NCBI GenBank assembly: GCA_019414665.1
Contig: DXLO01000009.1
Coordinates: 1-64,000, forward strand
DNA length: 64,000 bases
DNA from: Bacteroides sp.
GTDB taxonomy: Bacteria > Bacteroidota > Bacteroidia > Bacteroidales > Bacteroidaceae
Reading direction: 5' to 3'
Shown: positions 18,791-28,057 of the stretch, in pieces
Position numbering within the stretch: the first letter of the stretch is position 1
Layout of the letters: the number at the start of each line of letters is the position of its first letter
Notes under the pieces: generated by a model
Seen by the model: only the letters and a program-made list of their open reading frames with translations
Database searches by the model: none
What the model was told of the DNA's origin: nothing
Made by a program: the position numbers and the translations under genes

Positions 18791-18829
18791 GAACTATAAA
18801 AAAAATAAACAACACAAACACATCCAAAT

Positions 18830-21211
18830 ATGAAAGAAAAGTCGCAAATAGAGAAAAATGCCGCACAAAAGCAAATAGAACTGCTTTCATCGGCATTGAG
18901 TGGCGCTTCGGAAGCCGACGGCCACTGGCTCAATGCTGCCGGCAAGCACTATCCGAGACTCTATCCGCAAGGAGTTTCGGCCAGTCCGTTCAACGCCTTG
19001 TTTATGGCTCTGCATTCGGACAGCAAAGGATGCAAGACAAATCTGTTTACCCTCTACACTGATGCCAAGGCACGAGGTACATCGGTAAGGGAACATGAGC
19101 AGGGTGTACCGTTTCTCTACTACAACTGGAACCGCTACGTGAACCGCAACAATCCGGAGGACATCATCACCCGACGGGATTATCTCCTGCTGGAGCCGGA
19201 AATGAAGGAACAGTACAAAGGCATTCACAACAGGGAGATTCGAACACTGTTCAACATCGATCAGACGACATTTCCTTATGTGGATGAAAGAGGCTATGAC
19301 ATAGCACTGAAAACAGACGGCGGGATTACAGAGAATGGATATTCGGAATCCGACGAACGCAAACTACACATCCGATTCAACGACTTCCTGCTGAAAATGC
19401 GGGACAATCTTGTTCCTGTACGTTCGGACGGAAGCGGTATGCCTCACTATGAGACAGACCGTGATGCGGTGTATATGCCCCGCCAGCGAGAGTTCAAGCA
19501 TTACCATGACTATGTACAGGAAGCTTTGAGACAGATAGTGAGTGCCACCGGACATCAGCAGAGGCTTGCACGCGAAGGTATGGTGATGAAAAACGGTATG
19601 CCACCTTCGGAAGATGCATTGAAACAGGAAAGGTTGGTGGTAGAGATAGCATCTGGAATCAAGATGCTTGAACTTGGCCTGCCTGCACGCCTGACGGAAG
19701 AAAGCAGGAAGATGGTGGACTACTGGAACAGGGAACTCAAGGAGAATCCTATCTTGATTGACGCATTGGAAAGTGACGTGAACAATGCCCTTGAGGTGAT
19801 TCACAAAGCGGAAAAAGGCGAAAAAATAGAATATGCCACCTTGCGCAACAGACAGAAGACAACCGACCTGCGCGACCAGCTCCCGAAGCACTACTTTGTA
19901 GCAGATGAAATCAGCAGATACCCAAGCAAGGAAGACAAGAACATCGTGCTTGTCATAGACCGTCAGGGCAAAAAGGCCGACGTGGTACTGCCAGCAGGAG
20001 CTTCTACGGAAGTGGATAATGAGGTGCCGGGCATGAACAAGGCTCGTATCGAACGTGCCTTGCGACTGGAAGGTATAGAAAACGTGCGTTTCTTCAATCC
20101 GGACGGTGCCTTGGGCTACCGACCCGATGATGCGTATTTCGCAGAAAAACAGGTATCGCTGGCCCGTCTGAAGAACTGGACAATGGAAGTACTCTCTACG
20201 CTGGACGTTACTCCAGCCGTAAAACAAGCCAATGAAAAATGCTTTGACAAGATACAGATGGTGCAGGACGACAAGAACCGCTGGGCCCTGTATCTGAAAC
20301 CGGAGAACGAACCGGGATACAGCGTTTATCCGGACAAGGAGGACGTAAACCGTTTCTTCACCACGCTGAAACAGGCAATGGATGACATTGACAAGGTACG
20401 CATGGAACTGGCACACAAGTATTATGCGCTGGCTGAGATTAAACCAGACCTGAAGGTTGATCTGTTCAGCACAGAGACCAGGGACATAGACCTGAACCGC
20501 ATACAGAGAGTCTGCGTATTCAAGACGAAGAAAGACGGTATCCAGTGTGCGGCTACCATAGACGGTAACCGTATGCAGCCGAGAAGCCTGACTCCGCAGC
20601 AGTGGCAACGCATGTGGCTGGCAGAGGACAAGAACGAGTATAAACGCAATCTTGCCGCAACGCTGTTTGCAGACATACTGCAACAGGGACAGACACAGGA
20701 CGAACATGCCGGAGAGAAACAGGAAAAGGATGCAGAAAGACAGCAGACTGCCGAGACCACAAAAGACAGTGCTGAAAAGACGGTACAGAATGAAACGTCT
20801 GCACAGCGGGAATCCTGGGACAGGATAAAGGCAAAACATCCTGATGCCCTGCAATTGGTACGGAAAGGTGACTTTTACCGTATGTACAATGATGATGCCG
20901 AAAAGGGAGCCAGCATACTGGGAGTTACCATACAAAAGCTTTCGGAAGGAGGTGAACGGGGATTTGCACAATCGGCAGAGTTTCCTTATCACAAACTGGA
21001 CGACTACCTGCCCAAGCTGATCAGGGCCGGAGAACGTGTAGTCATCTGTGACGCACCGGAAATGGAGAAAGCAAGAAGCAAGTCCTTGCAACAGTCTGGA
21101 AGCATGTCCGACGGGAGGCAATCCGAAGGGACAGCCAGAGAAACAGGCCAAGCATCCGGAAAAGACGGAAACGAAGAATCAGTGGAACAACGTACAACAT
21201 TAAGGAGATAA
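18830..21211 (+). CDS. ArdC-N / MutS-I-like domain fusion (793 aa)
   Basis: Residues ~30-110 match the ArdC N-terminal single-stranded-DNA-binding domain (F-N-A-L-F-M-A-L-H, then KARGTSVREHEQGVPFLYY). The middle is a charged multi-helix region with DUF3945-like segments. Residues ~662-745 resemble the mismatch-recognition MutS domain I: A-L-Q-L-V-R-K-G-D-F-Y-R-M-Y, ILGVTIQK, then the L-D-D-Y-L-P-K-L-I-R-A-G-E-R-V-V-I-C-D signature. Such fusions occur on conjugative elements and probably bind or protect incoming DNA; ATPase domains of true MutS are absent. The Gln/Glu-rich C-terminus is low complexity. It ends 4 bp before the next gene. Confidence 0.75.
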   Translation: MKEKSQIEKNAAQKQIELLSSALSGASEADGHWLNAAGKHYPRLYPQGVSASPFNALFMALHSDSKGCKTNLFTLYTDAKARGTSVREHEQGVPFLYYNWNRYVNRNNPEDIITRRDYLLLEPEMKEQYKGIHNREIRTLFNIDQTTFPYVDERGYDIALKTDGGITENGYSESDERKLHIRFNDFLLKMRDNLVPVRSDGSGMPHYETDRDAVYMPRQREFKHYHDYVQEALRQIVSATGHQQRLAREGMVMKNGMPPSEDALKQERLVVEIASGIKMLELGLPARLTEESRKMVDYWNRELKENPILIDALESDVNNALEVIHKAEKGEKIEYATLRNRQKTTDLRDQLPKHYFVADEISRYPSKEDKNIVLVIDRQGKKADVVLPAGASTEVDNEVPGMNKARIERALRLEGIENVRFFNPDGALGYRPDDAYFAEKQVSLARLKNWTMEVLSTLDVTPAVKQANEKCFDKIQMVQDDKNRWALYLKPENEPGYSVYPDKEDVNRFFTTLKQAMDDIDKVRMELAHKYYALAEIKPDLKVDLFSTETRDIDLNRIQRVCVFKTKKDGIQCAATIDGNRMQPRSLTPQQWQRMWLAEDKNEYKRNLAATLFADILQQGQTQDEHAGEKQEKDAERQQTAETTKDSAEKTVQNETSAQRESWDRIKAKHPDALQLVRKGDFYRMYNDDAEKGASILGVTIQKLSEGGERGFAQSAEFPYHKLDDYLPKLIRAGERVVICDAPEMEKARSKSLQQSGSMSDGRQSEGTARETGQASGKDGNEESVEQRTTLRR

Positions 21212-21215
21212 TAAT

Positions 21216-22775
21216 ATGGCTGGTAAAAACAGAGAATATGCAGACAAGTATGCAGAGTATGCCATGGAGCAGATGCGCCGCTACGGCATTCCTGCATCCG
21301 TAACACTTGCCCAGGGTATTCTGGAGAGCAGTAACGGACAGAGCCGACTGGCACTGAACGAGAAAAACCATTTCGGGATCAAGGCTACGCCTGACTGGAT
21401 TGCACAGGGTGGCCGTTACGGTCTATACACGGACGACAAACCTAATGAAAAATTCTGCAGCTATGACAATGTAGGTGAATCATTCGAACATCATTCCAAG
21501 TTCTTGAAAGAGAACAGCCGCTATGCCGAGTGTTTCAAACTCAAGCCGGATGATTATAAAGGATGGACAGAAGGCATAGCAAAAGCCGGATATGCAACCG
21601 GAGGAAACTACGCAGCTACACTACAGAAAATCATTGAACAGAATGGTCTTGACAAATACGACCGTCAGGTCATGCAGGAAATGGCCGCACAGGGAAAAAC
21701 ATTCGGGATAGAACAGAATCCTTTGCGCAGCGAGGAAAAAGCAGGAATGGCAGAAGAATATTCGTTTCCGGTGGAACGCGAGGAGTTTCTCTTTGTAACA
21801 TCGGCCTTCGGTATGCGCCAGGATCCGATGAACAAGGAGAAGCAGCAGATGCACAAAGGACTTGATATACGATGCAAAGGTGATGCAGTACTGGCAACGG
21901 AAAATGGCGGAAAAGTAGTGTCGGTAAACAATAATGTGAACTCCGCCGGGGGAAAGACGGTAACAGTAGAATACAGCAGACCGGACGGTAACAAGGTACA
22001 ATGTATCTACATGCACCTGAGCGACATTACCGTAAAAGCCGGTGACAGCGTAAATGCAGGACAACGACTCGGTACTTCCGGCAATACGGGAAGCAGAACA
22101 ACCGGCGAGCATCTGCATTTCGGAGTGACAAACATATACAGCGACGGGACGAAACGTGAGGTGGATCCGGCAGCCTATCTGGCAGAGATTGCCCAGAAAG
22201 GAAATATCAAACAGCAGGTGATGTACAACGGGAGTGACCTCTTGGCCAAGTACAGGGATAACGAGAACATTAACACTGACAAGACCATGGCACCTGATGC
22301 CTGGATGAAAAAACTGCTGTCCTCGGAAGATAGCGGTGTCGGTATATCGGGTTGCAATGATCCCATCGTAGAGATGGCTATGACTGCTTTCACATCTCTG
22401 ATGCTTTTGGCTGCACAGATAGATGCGAAGAGTGAAGAAGAACAGAATGCCGCAATTTCTGCTGCTATGGACAGGCGCAGGATTGACCTGACATCCCTGA
22501 TGGCGGGCATGAAAACTTGCGAACTGAGCATAGAAGAAAACGGCAAGGCCATCCTGAAAGCGGATAACGGGGAACTGAAAATATCCCGAGAACTAACATC
22601 AGCCGAGTTGAGCCGACTGTCTGCAGTATTAAACAGCAACGAGCTTTCGGAAGAAAGCAAAAGGATGCGGGTGACCGGACTGCTGAATACCGTGATTCTT
22701 TCGGAAGCCGCCTCCCGGAATTTCGAGCAAGGCATGTCGCAACAGCAGACACAGGCGGGAACCATGAAAAGATAG
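21216..22775 (+). CDS. Bifunctional GH73 glucosaminidase / M23 peptidase (VirB1-like lysin)
   Basis: Residues ~8-150 form a FlgJ-type glucosaminidase domain: I-P-A-S-V-T-L-A-Q-G-I-L-E-S with the catalytic Glu of GILESSNG near 34, then NHFGIKA and the E-x-x-x-x-H-S-K-F-L segment. Residues ~195-315 form an M23 domain with AFGMRQDP, H-K-G-L-D (zinc) and GEHLHFGV (H-x-H). The last 180 residues are a helical tail with a hydrophobic patch near 390-400. No signal peptide is seen, so export may rely on the transfer apparatus. Two cell-wall activities in one protein fit local peptidoglycan opening during mating. Confidence 0.88.
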   Translation: MAGKNREYADKYAEYAMEQMRRYGIPASVTLAQGILESSNGQSRLALNEKNHFGIKATPDWIAQGGRYGLYTDDKPNEKFCSYDNVGESFEHHSKFLKENSRYAECFKLKPDDYKGWTEGIAKAGYATGGNYAATLQKIIEQNGLDKYDRQVMQEMAAQGKTFGIEQNPLRSEEKAGMAEEYSFPVEREEFLFVTSAFGMRQDPMNKEKQQMHKGLDIRCKGDAVLATENGGKVVSVNNNVNSAGGKTVTVEYSRPDGNKVQCIYMHLSDITVKAGDSVNAGQRLGTSGNTGSRTTGEHLHFGVTNIYSDGTKREVDPAAYLAEIAQKGNIKQQVMYNGSDLLAKYRDNENINTDKTMAPDAWMKKLLSSEDSGVGISGCNDPIVEMAMTAFTSLMLLAAQIDAKSEEEQNAAISAAMDRRRIDLTSLMAGMKTCELSIEENGKAILKADNGELKISRELTSAELSRLSAVLNSNELSEESKRMRVTGLLNTVILSEAASRNFEQGMSQQQTQAGTMKR

Positions 22776-22797
22776 ATATGACTAACACATAACAGAC

Positions 22798-22974
22798 ATG
22801 ACAAAACGCGTGGTGATAACAATAAGCAGATGTTTACTCGGACTATCCGCACTGGCAATGCATATTATGGTATGCCAAAGGCTGGTCGGCTGGATCGGTA
22901 CGGCTGTCATCGTAGCCGTACAGGTGGCCATCGCCGTATGGATAGTCTATATAAAAATACGTGCCCCCGATTAG
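22798..22974 (+). CDS. Small membrane protein (58 aa)
   Basis: ATG at 22798 to TAG at 22974 encodes 58 residues: a basic start (MTKRVVITISR), then two hydrophobic segments (CLLGLSALAMHIMVC and WIGTAVIVAVQVAIAVWIVYI) and a short tail. It fills the gap between the lysin and ssb in the same orientation, 22 bp after the lysin stop. The two-segment hairpin is typical of small conjugation-operon membrane proteins. No family is recognised. Confidence 0.65.
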   Translation: MTKRVVITISRCLLGLSALAMHIMVCQRLVGWIGTAVIVAVQVAIAVWIVYIKIRAPD

Positions 22975-23064
22975 GCAACACCATTTTCAGCATTCAACAT
23001 CAATATTCAGCATTCAGCACATACATGGTCTGTGGACATGTAACACTAATAAACAAGACACTTT

Positions 23065-23670
23065 ATGATCAAATGCAATGTAACGGTATGCGGCTTAATC
23101 AGCCGTGATGCCATCCTCAGAAACGGGAAAGAAGGGAAACAGTTTGTCAGTATGACCGTACAGACCACCATTCAGGGAAAGGACGGCCAGGGCGGAGCTG
23201 TGGAAATCAGCGTCAGCATGGACGGAACACAGGAAGAAGCAGCACGTCTGCGAAACGGTATGCGTGTAAAGGTAACAGGCATACTGGTACCGAAGCACAG
23301 GGGTGACAAAACGTACTTCAACCTGTCGGCAGAAAGTATAGTACCAGCCGGAGCAGGCGACACAGACAGCCTGCAGGGTGAACTCACATTCCGCGGCAAA
23401 GTGGGAAAAACAGTTGATGAACGAACTGACAAAAACGGCAAACCGTTCTTCAGCTTTTCAGCTTTCAGCGCAGAAAAGGTAAATGAGAATTTCGAATACT
23501 TGTGGGTAAGATTCTTTTGCTTTGACAAGCAACGAGAAGCATGGTTACAGCCTTCTACCAAGATAGAGGCAAAAGGTGAAATTGATTTGTCCTGGTATAA
23601 CGGCAAGGTTGATATTACATGCCGTTGTCAGGAGGTAAACCAGTATGTACCGACACCAAACAATAACTGA
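23065..23670 (+). CDS. ssb: Single-stranded DNA-binding (OB-fold) protein
   Basis: The protein starts with the SSB-like strand pattern (M-I-K-C-N-V-T-V-C-G-L-I-S-R-D, then K-Q-F-V-S-M-T-V), followed by G-M-R-V-K-V-T-G-I-L. A second OB-like repeat (residues ~105-190) has L-T-F-R-G-K-V-G-K, FFSFSAFSA, W-V-R-F-F-C-F and K-I-E-A-K-G-E-I-D. At 201 residues with two OB folds it differs from the usual SSB (one OB fold plus acidic tail) and lacks the D-F-PF tip. It probably coats transferred single strands. A ~90-bp gap upstream contains a CATTCAGCA-type direct repeat. Confidence 0.8.
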   Translation: MIKCNVTVCGLISRDAILRNGKEGKQFVSMTVQTTIQGKDGQGGAVEISVSMDGTQEEAARLRNGMRVKVTGILVPKHRGDKTYFNLSAESIVPAGAGDTDSLQGELTFRGKVGKTVDERTDKNGKPFFSFSAFSAEKVNENFEYLWVRFFCFDKQREAWLQPSTKIEAKGEIDLSWYNGKVDITCRCQEVNQYVPTPNNN

Positions 23671-23677
23671 CGATGAT

Positions 23678-25360
23678 ATGGCAAGTTACAGGAAACGCAA
23701 TACAGACGGCCCCAACAGCGAAGACAAGGCTCTTGACCTGTTCGCTGAAATGATGATTGAAAAGCTGGAGACCATCGGTAAGGACTGGAAGAAGCCCTGG
23801 TTCACCGAGGGGGCACTCCAGTGGCCCCGTAATCTTTCCGGCCGCGAATACAATGGTATGAATGCGCTGATGCTCATGCTGCACTGCGAAAAGGAAGGAT
23901 ATACTATTCCGAGGTTCTGCACCTTCGATTGCGTGCAGAGACTGAACAAGCCGGGCAAGGACGGCGAGGAACTGCCGAGGGTTTCGGTACTGAAAGGTGA
24001 GAAATCGTTTCCCGTCATGCTGACTACCTTCACCTGTATCCACAAGGAAACTAAGGAGAAGATCAAGTATGATGATTACAAGAATCTGTCGAACGATGAG
24101 AAGGAACAGTATAATGTGTATCCCAAAATGCAGGTTTTCCGTGTGTTCAACGTCGCCCAGACGAATCTGAAAGAAGCACGTCCGGAACTGTGGGAAAAAC
24201 TGGAAAAGGAAAACGGCCGCCCATTTGTTCATGAAGGCGAAATGTTCAGCTTCGAACCGGCGGACAGGATGATACGCGACAATCTGTGGATCTGCCCCAT
24301 CAACGTGAAACATCAGGATGATGCCTTTTATTCAATAAGCAAGAATGAAATCACCGTACCGGAGAAGGTGCAGTTCAAGGACGGGGAAGCATTCTATGGA
24401 ACACTGTTCCATGAAATGGGTCATTCGACAGGTGCGGAAGGTGTACTAAACCGTTTCAAACCGACCTCTTTCGGTTCAAAGGAGTATAGCGATGAAGAAC
24501 TTGTGGCCGAATTGTGCGGTGCACTGATCTCACAACGCTACGGCATGGTTAAACATATAAAAGAGGACAGTTGTCCGTATCTGAAATCGTGGCTGGATAA
24601 TCTGAAGGAGTCGCCCCAGTACATTAAGACCGTACTTATGGACGTGAAGAAGGCATCATCCATGATCACGCAGAAAATAGACCAGATAGCCCGGGATATA
24701 GAAAGGGAAAAAGCCGAAAAGGAGCAACAAGCTGAAGCACCAAAGGAAAAGATGTATTATGCATCTGTAGCCTATCTGCAAATGTCCGATGATACCAGGC
24801 AATTGGAAGAGCTGAAGGACAAGGGCGACTATAATGGTCTGCTTGCTCTCGCCAAAGAGTATTATGACGGTAACGGCATGGATGAACAGTACACATATGC
24901 CTCACCATTACAGAATCGTGGCGATGACCTGCTGATTGAAGACGAGAATTTTGCTGTAGTTTATAATGGCAGTGTAGGCGGAACCTTTGACGTGATGCTG
25001 AAATACACAGAACAGGAAGTTCGAGACCATATCCGCAGGTACGGTATAGGCAGAGCCAGCAATGATGTGAAAGAGGTGGCAAAAACTATGGTAGCAGAAC
25101 AATTTGCGGAAATATCACAAAAGAATATTCCGGCCTTTGAAATGCCCAATGGCGAAGTGCTGTATATCAGCTATAACAGGGAAAAAGACACATTGGACGT
25201 AGGCTCTGTAACCAATGCAGGACTGGCGGTACAGCACAGCTTCGAATATAACCATGATAAGGCGCTGGATGACAACCTGACGGAGGTGAATGAAAAACTG
25301 GAAAATATGGAAGAATACCGCGAGGAGGAAGAAATGGAACGAAGCGGATTCAGGAGGTAA
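23678..25360 (+). CDS. ArdC-family anti-restriction protein with zincin metalloprotease domain
   Basis: ArdC-like: the N-terminal domain binds single-stranded DNA (W-P-R-N-L-S-G-R-E-Y-N-G-M-N-A-L-M-L) and the following domain is a zincin, with LFHEMGHSTGAE giving HExxH (~244) and a downstream Glu in EELVAELCGA. Such proteins protect incoming plasmid DNA from restriction. An upstream ATG at 23645 is in frame but overlaps the ssb end; I prefer the ATG at 23678, just after the ssb stop. The last ~190 residues after an acidic linker (~355-375) are an extra domain of unknown function. Confidence 0.85.
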   Translation: MASYRKRNTDGPNSEDKALDLFAEMMIEKLETIGKDWKKPWFTEGALQWPRNLSGREYNGMNALMLMLHCEKEGYTIPRFCTFDCVQRLNKPGKDGEELPRVSVLKGEKSFPVMLTTFTCIHKETKEKIKYDDYKNLSNDEKEQYNVYPKMQVFRVFNVAQTNLKEARPELWEKLEKENGRPFVHEGEMFSFEPADRMIRDNLWICPINVKHQDDAFYSISKNEITVPEKVQFKDGEAFYGTLFHEMGHSTGAEGVLNRFKPTSFGSKEYSDEELVAELCGALISQRYGMVKHIKEDSCPYLKSWLDNLKESPQYIKTVLMDVKKASSMITQKIDQIARDIEREKAEKEQQAEAPKEKMYYASVAYLQMSDDTRQLEELKDKGDYNGLLALAKEYYDGNGMDEQYTYASPLQNRGDDLLIEDENFAVVYNGSVGGTFDVMLKYTEQEVRDHIRRYGIGRASNDVKEVAKTMVAEQFAEISQKNIPAFEMPNGEVLYISYNREKDTLDVGSVTNAGLAVQHSFEYNHDKALDDNLTEVNEKLENMEEYREEEEMERSGFRR

Positions 25361-25379
25361 AACAGGCAATTACCAAACG

Positions 25380-25413
25380 GAGGGACGGTAGCGTTTTTCC
25401 GCCCCTCTTGTTT
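25380..25413. terminator. Bidirectional terminator between converging genes
   Basis: A GAGGGaCGG / CCGcCCCTC stem around GTAGCGTTTTT, with TTGTTTTT downstream on the plus side, lies between the 3' ends of the ArdC gene (stop 25360) and the minus-strand gene ending at 25415. Confidence 0.7.
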
Positions 25414-25414
25414 T

Positions 25415-25678
25415 TCACCCCTGTTCCTGCTCAAAATATTCCTTATAATCCATTTCATCAATGGTCAGTTCGTCAAGTTCCCAGTCATATTCTACATCCG
25501 GCATTCTTGAATAAGGGAAGTTTACAGTGTAACCAATCTGTCCATAGGAACAGAAAAGCGGTGTCACACAGATCTCACGACCGTAATAACTCTGCTGCCT
25601 GCAGTATCTGCGCCAATTGAAACGCCCTGCGATAATGTTTTTACATAAACGCCATAGGAACTTATCATCCTTTGTCAT
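25415..25678 (-). CDS. Small hypothetical protein (87 aa)
   Basis: A basic, Arg/Trp/Cys-containing N-terminal half (L-W-R-L-C-K-N-I, R-F-N-W-R-R-Y-C) followed by an acidic tail (E-L-D-E-L-T-I-D-E-M-D-Y). Its start overlaps the stop of the upstream gene by 4 bp (ATGA), so the two are translationally coupled. No family recognised. Confidence 0.7.
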   Translation of the reverse strand: MTKDDKFLWRLCKNIIAGRFNWRRYCRQQSYYGREICVTPLFCSYGQIGYTVNFPYSRMPDVEYDWELDELTIDEMDYKEYFEQEQG

Positions 25679-26154
25679 AACTCACCTCCTATCTGAACAA
25701 GCAACAAATTTTCGGGACGTTCTGAGAACCAATAACTATCATGGTCAATATATACGCATCTGTCTTTGATATTGTCCGGTTTCTCGAATGCCAATACCTC
25801 ATAAGGACCAAATACAAGGCCGGCATCATTTGTGAAAACAACCATATCGCCAACTTTCATTTTACTATCCGTTTTCATGACCTCTGAAAGTCTGTCATAA
25901 AACACCTTTCCGTCAGCTTCCCGTTCTGCTTTCCAACGTAAGAATGCTTTCTTGTAACTTCTGCCTGAATTTATCGGAGAAAGTTCAGTGGGATAAACCT
26001 CCGCTTCAGAGCCTGAAGCTGCAATAAGAATAATACTATCGTCCTCTATAACCTCCGGAACAGAAACAACTTGATAAACTCCGTCAGAGAGTCCTTTGTC
26101 AGGGTCATGCCAGAACAAAACATTTCCTTCCTTGATAAAATCGTATTTTCCCAT
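25675..26154 (-). CDS. Hypothetical accessory protein (159 aa)
   Basis: A soluble protein with a beta-rich, SH3-like look: I-K-E-G-N-V-L-F-W-H-D-P, G-V-Y-Q-V-V-S-V, and a second V-G-D-M-V-V-F-T-N-D ... F-G-P-Y-E-V-L-A-F-E segment, suggesting two related barrels. A 'dGvYqVv' plus 'GpYeVLaf' arrangement recurs in small element proteins of Bacteroidales. It is preceded by leader copy 2 and coupled to the 87-aa gene downstream. Confidence 0.72.
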   Translation of the reverse strand: MGKYDFIKEGNVLFWHDPDKGLSDGVYQVVSVPEVIEDDSIILIAASGSEAEVYPTELSPINSGRSYKKAFLRWKAEREADGKVFYDRLSEVMKTDSKMKVGDMVVFTNDAGLVFGPYEVLAFEKPDNIKDRCVYIDHDSYWFSERPENLLLVQIGGEL

Positions 26155-26400
26155 AATCCAAATATTTATTAAGTTTATTTATTTCCCTTAATTTGAGCTT
26201 TTAGACTCGCCGTAAGGTTGATTTTTACGTGCGAACATCACGACGGAAAAAAGAATGGCAACAAGGAACAGAGGATGAAATTTTATGAAATACCGTAATC
26301 TCTGATTTCGGAAAGTTTCGGAAAAATTCGACGATGTAGCGGAGCGGTACTTAGGAGGCCATTCCATCCGCCGTACATTTGCTGAGTAAAAAACAAAATG
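26155..26400 (-). promoter_or_regulatory. Repeated structured leader, copy 2
   Basis: Contains AGGGAAA (about 26182-26189), a hairpin GAGCT-TTT-AGaCTC at 26195-26208 with the same bulged A as copy 1 but a changed base pair, AATC-TCT-GATT at 26297-26307, AGCGGTACTT near 26343, and TACATTTG on the plus strand at 26374-26381. The gap continues to 26564 with no gene visible. Confidence 0.5.
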
Positions 26401-26564
26401 ACGCGAGCTTATTGCTAAATCAGAGATTTCTTAAAGATGTAAAAAAGGAAGAACAGAAATATAAAAAAGGAAGCGACAATAAAAAAGGCTGTATTTTCTT
26501 TTATCAATGCACAAGGTGCAGCCTGCCGGCAATGAACACCAGCAAGCCACCTATATGACAAAAA

Positions 26565-27050
26565 TCAGAAATGATAATCGATGACACCTCCGATATAAAG
26601 CAAAGTACCTGGCTCAAGAGCACAAACTTCACGCAAGAATTCATAAGATTGCTCCGCATAGGACTGTATGCCATTCTCGTCCGTATAAAACCAATATCCA
26701 GTCTCCAAAGGGTCTTTCAGGTACTTTTCAAGCTGATAGACCGGGCCAATCCAATCCTGTATTTTGTCGGGAGTCACAGCCTCGACCCTTAGACGAATAC
26801 CTGCGATAAAATTCTTCTTCCACTCTTCCGCACCACCCATATAGCGTATTGTGTTTTCAGAAACGAGCTCGAACATACCTTTTGGAAATACCTCATTCAC
26901 CAAGTTTTCAATATGTAACTGACGTTCCTCATCATCAATTTCTCCACAATAGTCAAAAAAACTGCCTTCACCTTGCATAAGAGTGTCTTCATTCAAATAA
27001 CTGTCCTTATCAACCATTGTCTGGGTAATCTGAAAAATTTTGCTGTGCAT
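26565..27050 (-). CDS. Hypothetical accessory protein (161 aa)
   Basis: A soluble acidic protein without a recognised domain; E-D-T-L-M-Q-G-E-G-S-F-F-D-Y and A-E-E-W-K-K-N-F are representative. The C-terminus (CALEPGTLLYIGGVIDYHF) is hydrophobic but too short for a membrane segment. It belongs with the minus-strand leader-bearing set; its leader (copy 3) is one of the best preserved. Confidence 0.7.
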   Translation of the reverse strand: MHSKIFQITQTMVDKDSYLNEDTLMQGEGSFFDYCGEIDDEERQLHIENLVNEVFPKGMFELVSENTIRYMGGAEEWKKNFIAGIRLRVEAVTPDKIQDWIGPVYQLEKYLKDPLETGYWFYTDENGIQSYAEQSYEFLREVCALEPGTLLYIGGVIDYHF

Positions 27051-27300
27051 AATACAAAAAATTAAATGTTAGACTTTGTTTTTCCCTCCAGTAGAAGCCT
27101 TGCGGCTTCCTTGCAGGAGGAAATTTATATGCAATCCAGACAGCATTCAATGGATGGTAAAAACAAGTAAATGGCATACGAATTTGACGGAATACCCAAA
27201 TCTGTGATTTGCGGAAGGCTGCCGACAAATTCAGAAGCAAATTAGCAGAGCGGTACTTGATGTCCATCCCGATGCTGTAAATTTGCATCATAAGATTCAG
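27051..27300 (-). promoter_or_regulatory. Repeated structured leader, copy 3
   Basis: AGGGAAA near 27081-27087, perfect 6-bp hairpin GAAGCC-TTGC-GGCTTC at 27094-27109, CAAATC-TGT-GATTTG at 27197-27211, AGCGGTACTTGATG near 27248, and TAAATTTGCAT on the plus strand at 27278-27288. Confidence 0.55.
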
Positions 27301-27431
27301 CAGCAAGGATCGGCCGATGGCTGCGTAAAAGCATGAGCAGAATACTTATAAGCGGTAAATAAAAGAGGGGAAAAGAAAATCCGTACAGGCCGGTAATAAA
27401 AAGGGTATAAAGGCTATGTTGTAAAGAACAA

Positions 27432-27467
27432 GAAGCAGAGTCATGCTAATGTTCATAACCCTGCTTC
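27432..27467 (-). terminator. Terminator-like hairpin after the first Api92-like gene
   Basis: GAAGCAG/CTGCTTC arms (27432-27438 and 27461-27467) lie 9 bp beyond the stop at 27476 on the minus strand; the following TTGTTCTTT is moderately T-rich. Confidence 0.5.
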
Positions 27468-27475
27468 ACCAATTT

Positions 27476-28057
27476 CTATTCTATCACTATAAATTCATCA
27501 ATGTTGCAAAACGCATTCTCATTGGCATTCTCCCATTCATCAGTTAATTTTTCAATATCTTCATCCGAAGTAACTGGCTGTCCGAATATCTCTTCCAACC
27601 ATTTGAACATACTTGGCTTATCCTCAAAATATTCGCACTGGTACTCTTCTTCTGGAGTACAAATATCGGCACGAAATTTATCTGTAAAATACTTTCCATC
27701 CCTATCATTTGTCTGAAACACTCCCATACCTGGCTCTTCGCTCAGAAAATAATAACTCAATGAAGGGAACTTTTGCCTTATCAGGTCAAAGACTTCATTA
27801 CAAGGCCCCCATGCTGTTTCTGTCGAGAATTTCAAAGTATCTTGCTCCATTTCAAGATTACTCCAGTCTCCTCTGCAATAGACTTTATTCCAATCAGCTC
27901 CAAGAGCGTTTACCAGACATCCTAACCACGCTGTACCGAATCCGTTTTTAACGGCTGGTGTCTTCCTTTTTTCGAGGCCATGCATAATACCATAAAGTTT
28001 CTTAACCTCTTTCTTGTCACCTTCAATGACATACGAACTACTGCACCAATTTGGCAT
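27476..28057 (-). CDS. Api92/YubB-like (DUF1281) protein, copy 1
   Basis: The start M-P-N-W-C-S-S-S-Y-V-I-E-G is the hallmark of the Api92-like/DUF1281 family with a ferredoxin-like fold, seen on plasmids (YubB) and phages. The family pattern continues with W-G-P-C-N-E-V-F-D-L, YYFLSEEPGMGVF and ends in an acidic helical tail. At 193 residues it is full length. The function of the family is not established; plasmid members lie in leading regions. It is a paralogue of the gene at 28479-29057 and each has its own leader copy. Confidence 0.85.
   Translation of the reverse strand: MPNWCSSSYVIEGDKKEVKKLYGIMHGLEKRKTPAVKNGFGTAWLGCLVNALGADWNKVYCRGDWSNLEMEQDTLKFSTETAWGPCNEVFDLIRQKFPSLSYYFLSEEPGMGVFQTNDRDGKYFTDKFRADICTPEEEYQCEYFEDKPSMFKWLEEIFGQPVTSDEDIEKLTDEWENANENAFCNIDEFIVIE

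Noticed and set aside
19364..21151. 595-codon antisense ORF opposite the ArdC-N/MutS-I gene
   Set aside because: Translation is rich in Cys/Phe/Val/His without domain pattern; the plus-strand frame has clear domains and operon spacing.
22975..23064. Short CATTCAGCA direct repeats upstream of ssb as an origin or CRISPR-like element
   Set aside because: Only a few imperfect copies over about 50 bp; more likely a simple-sequence spacer.
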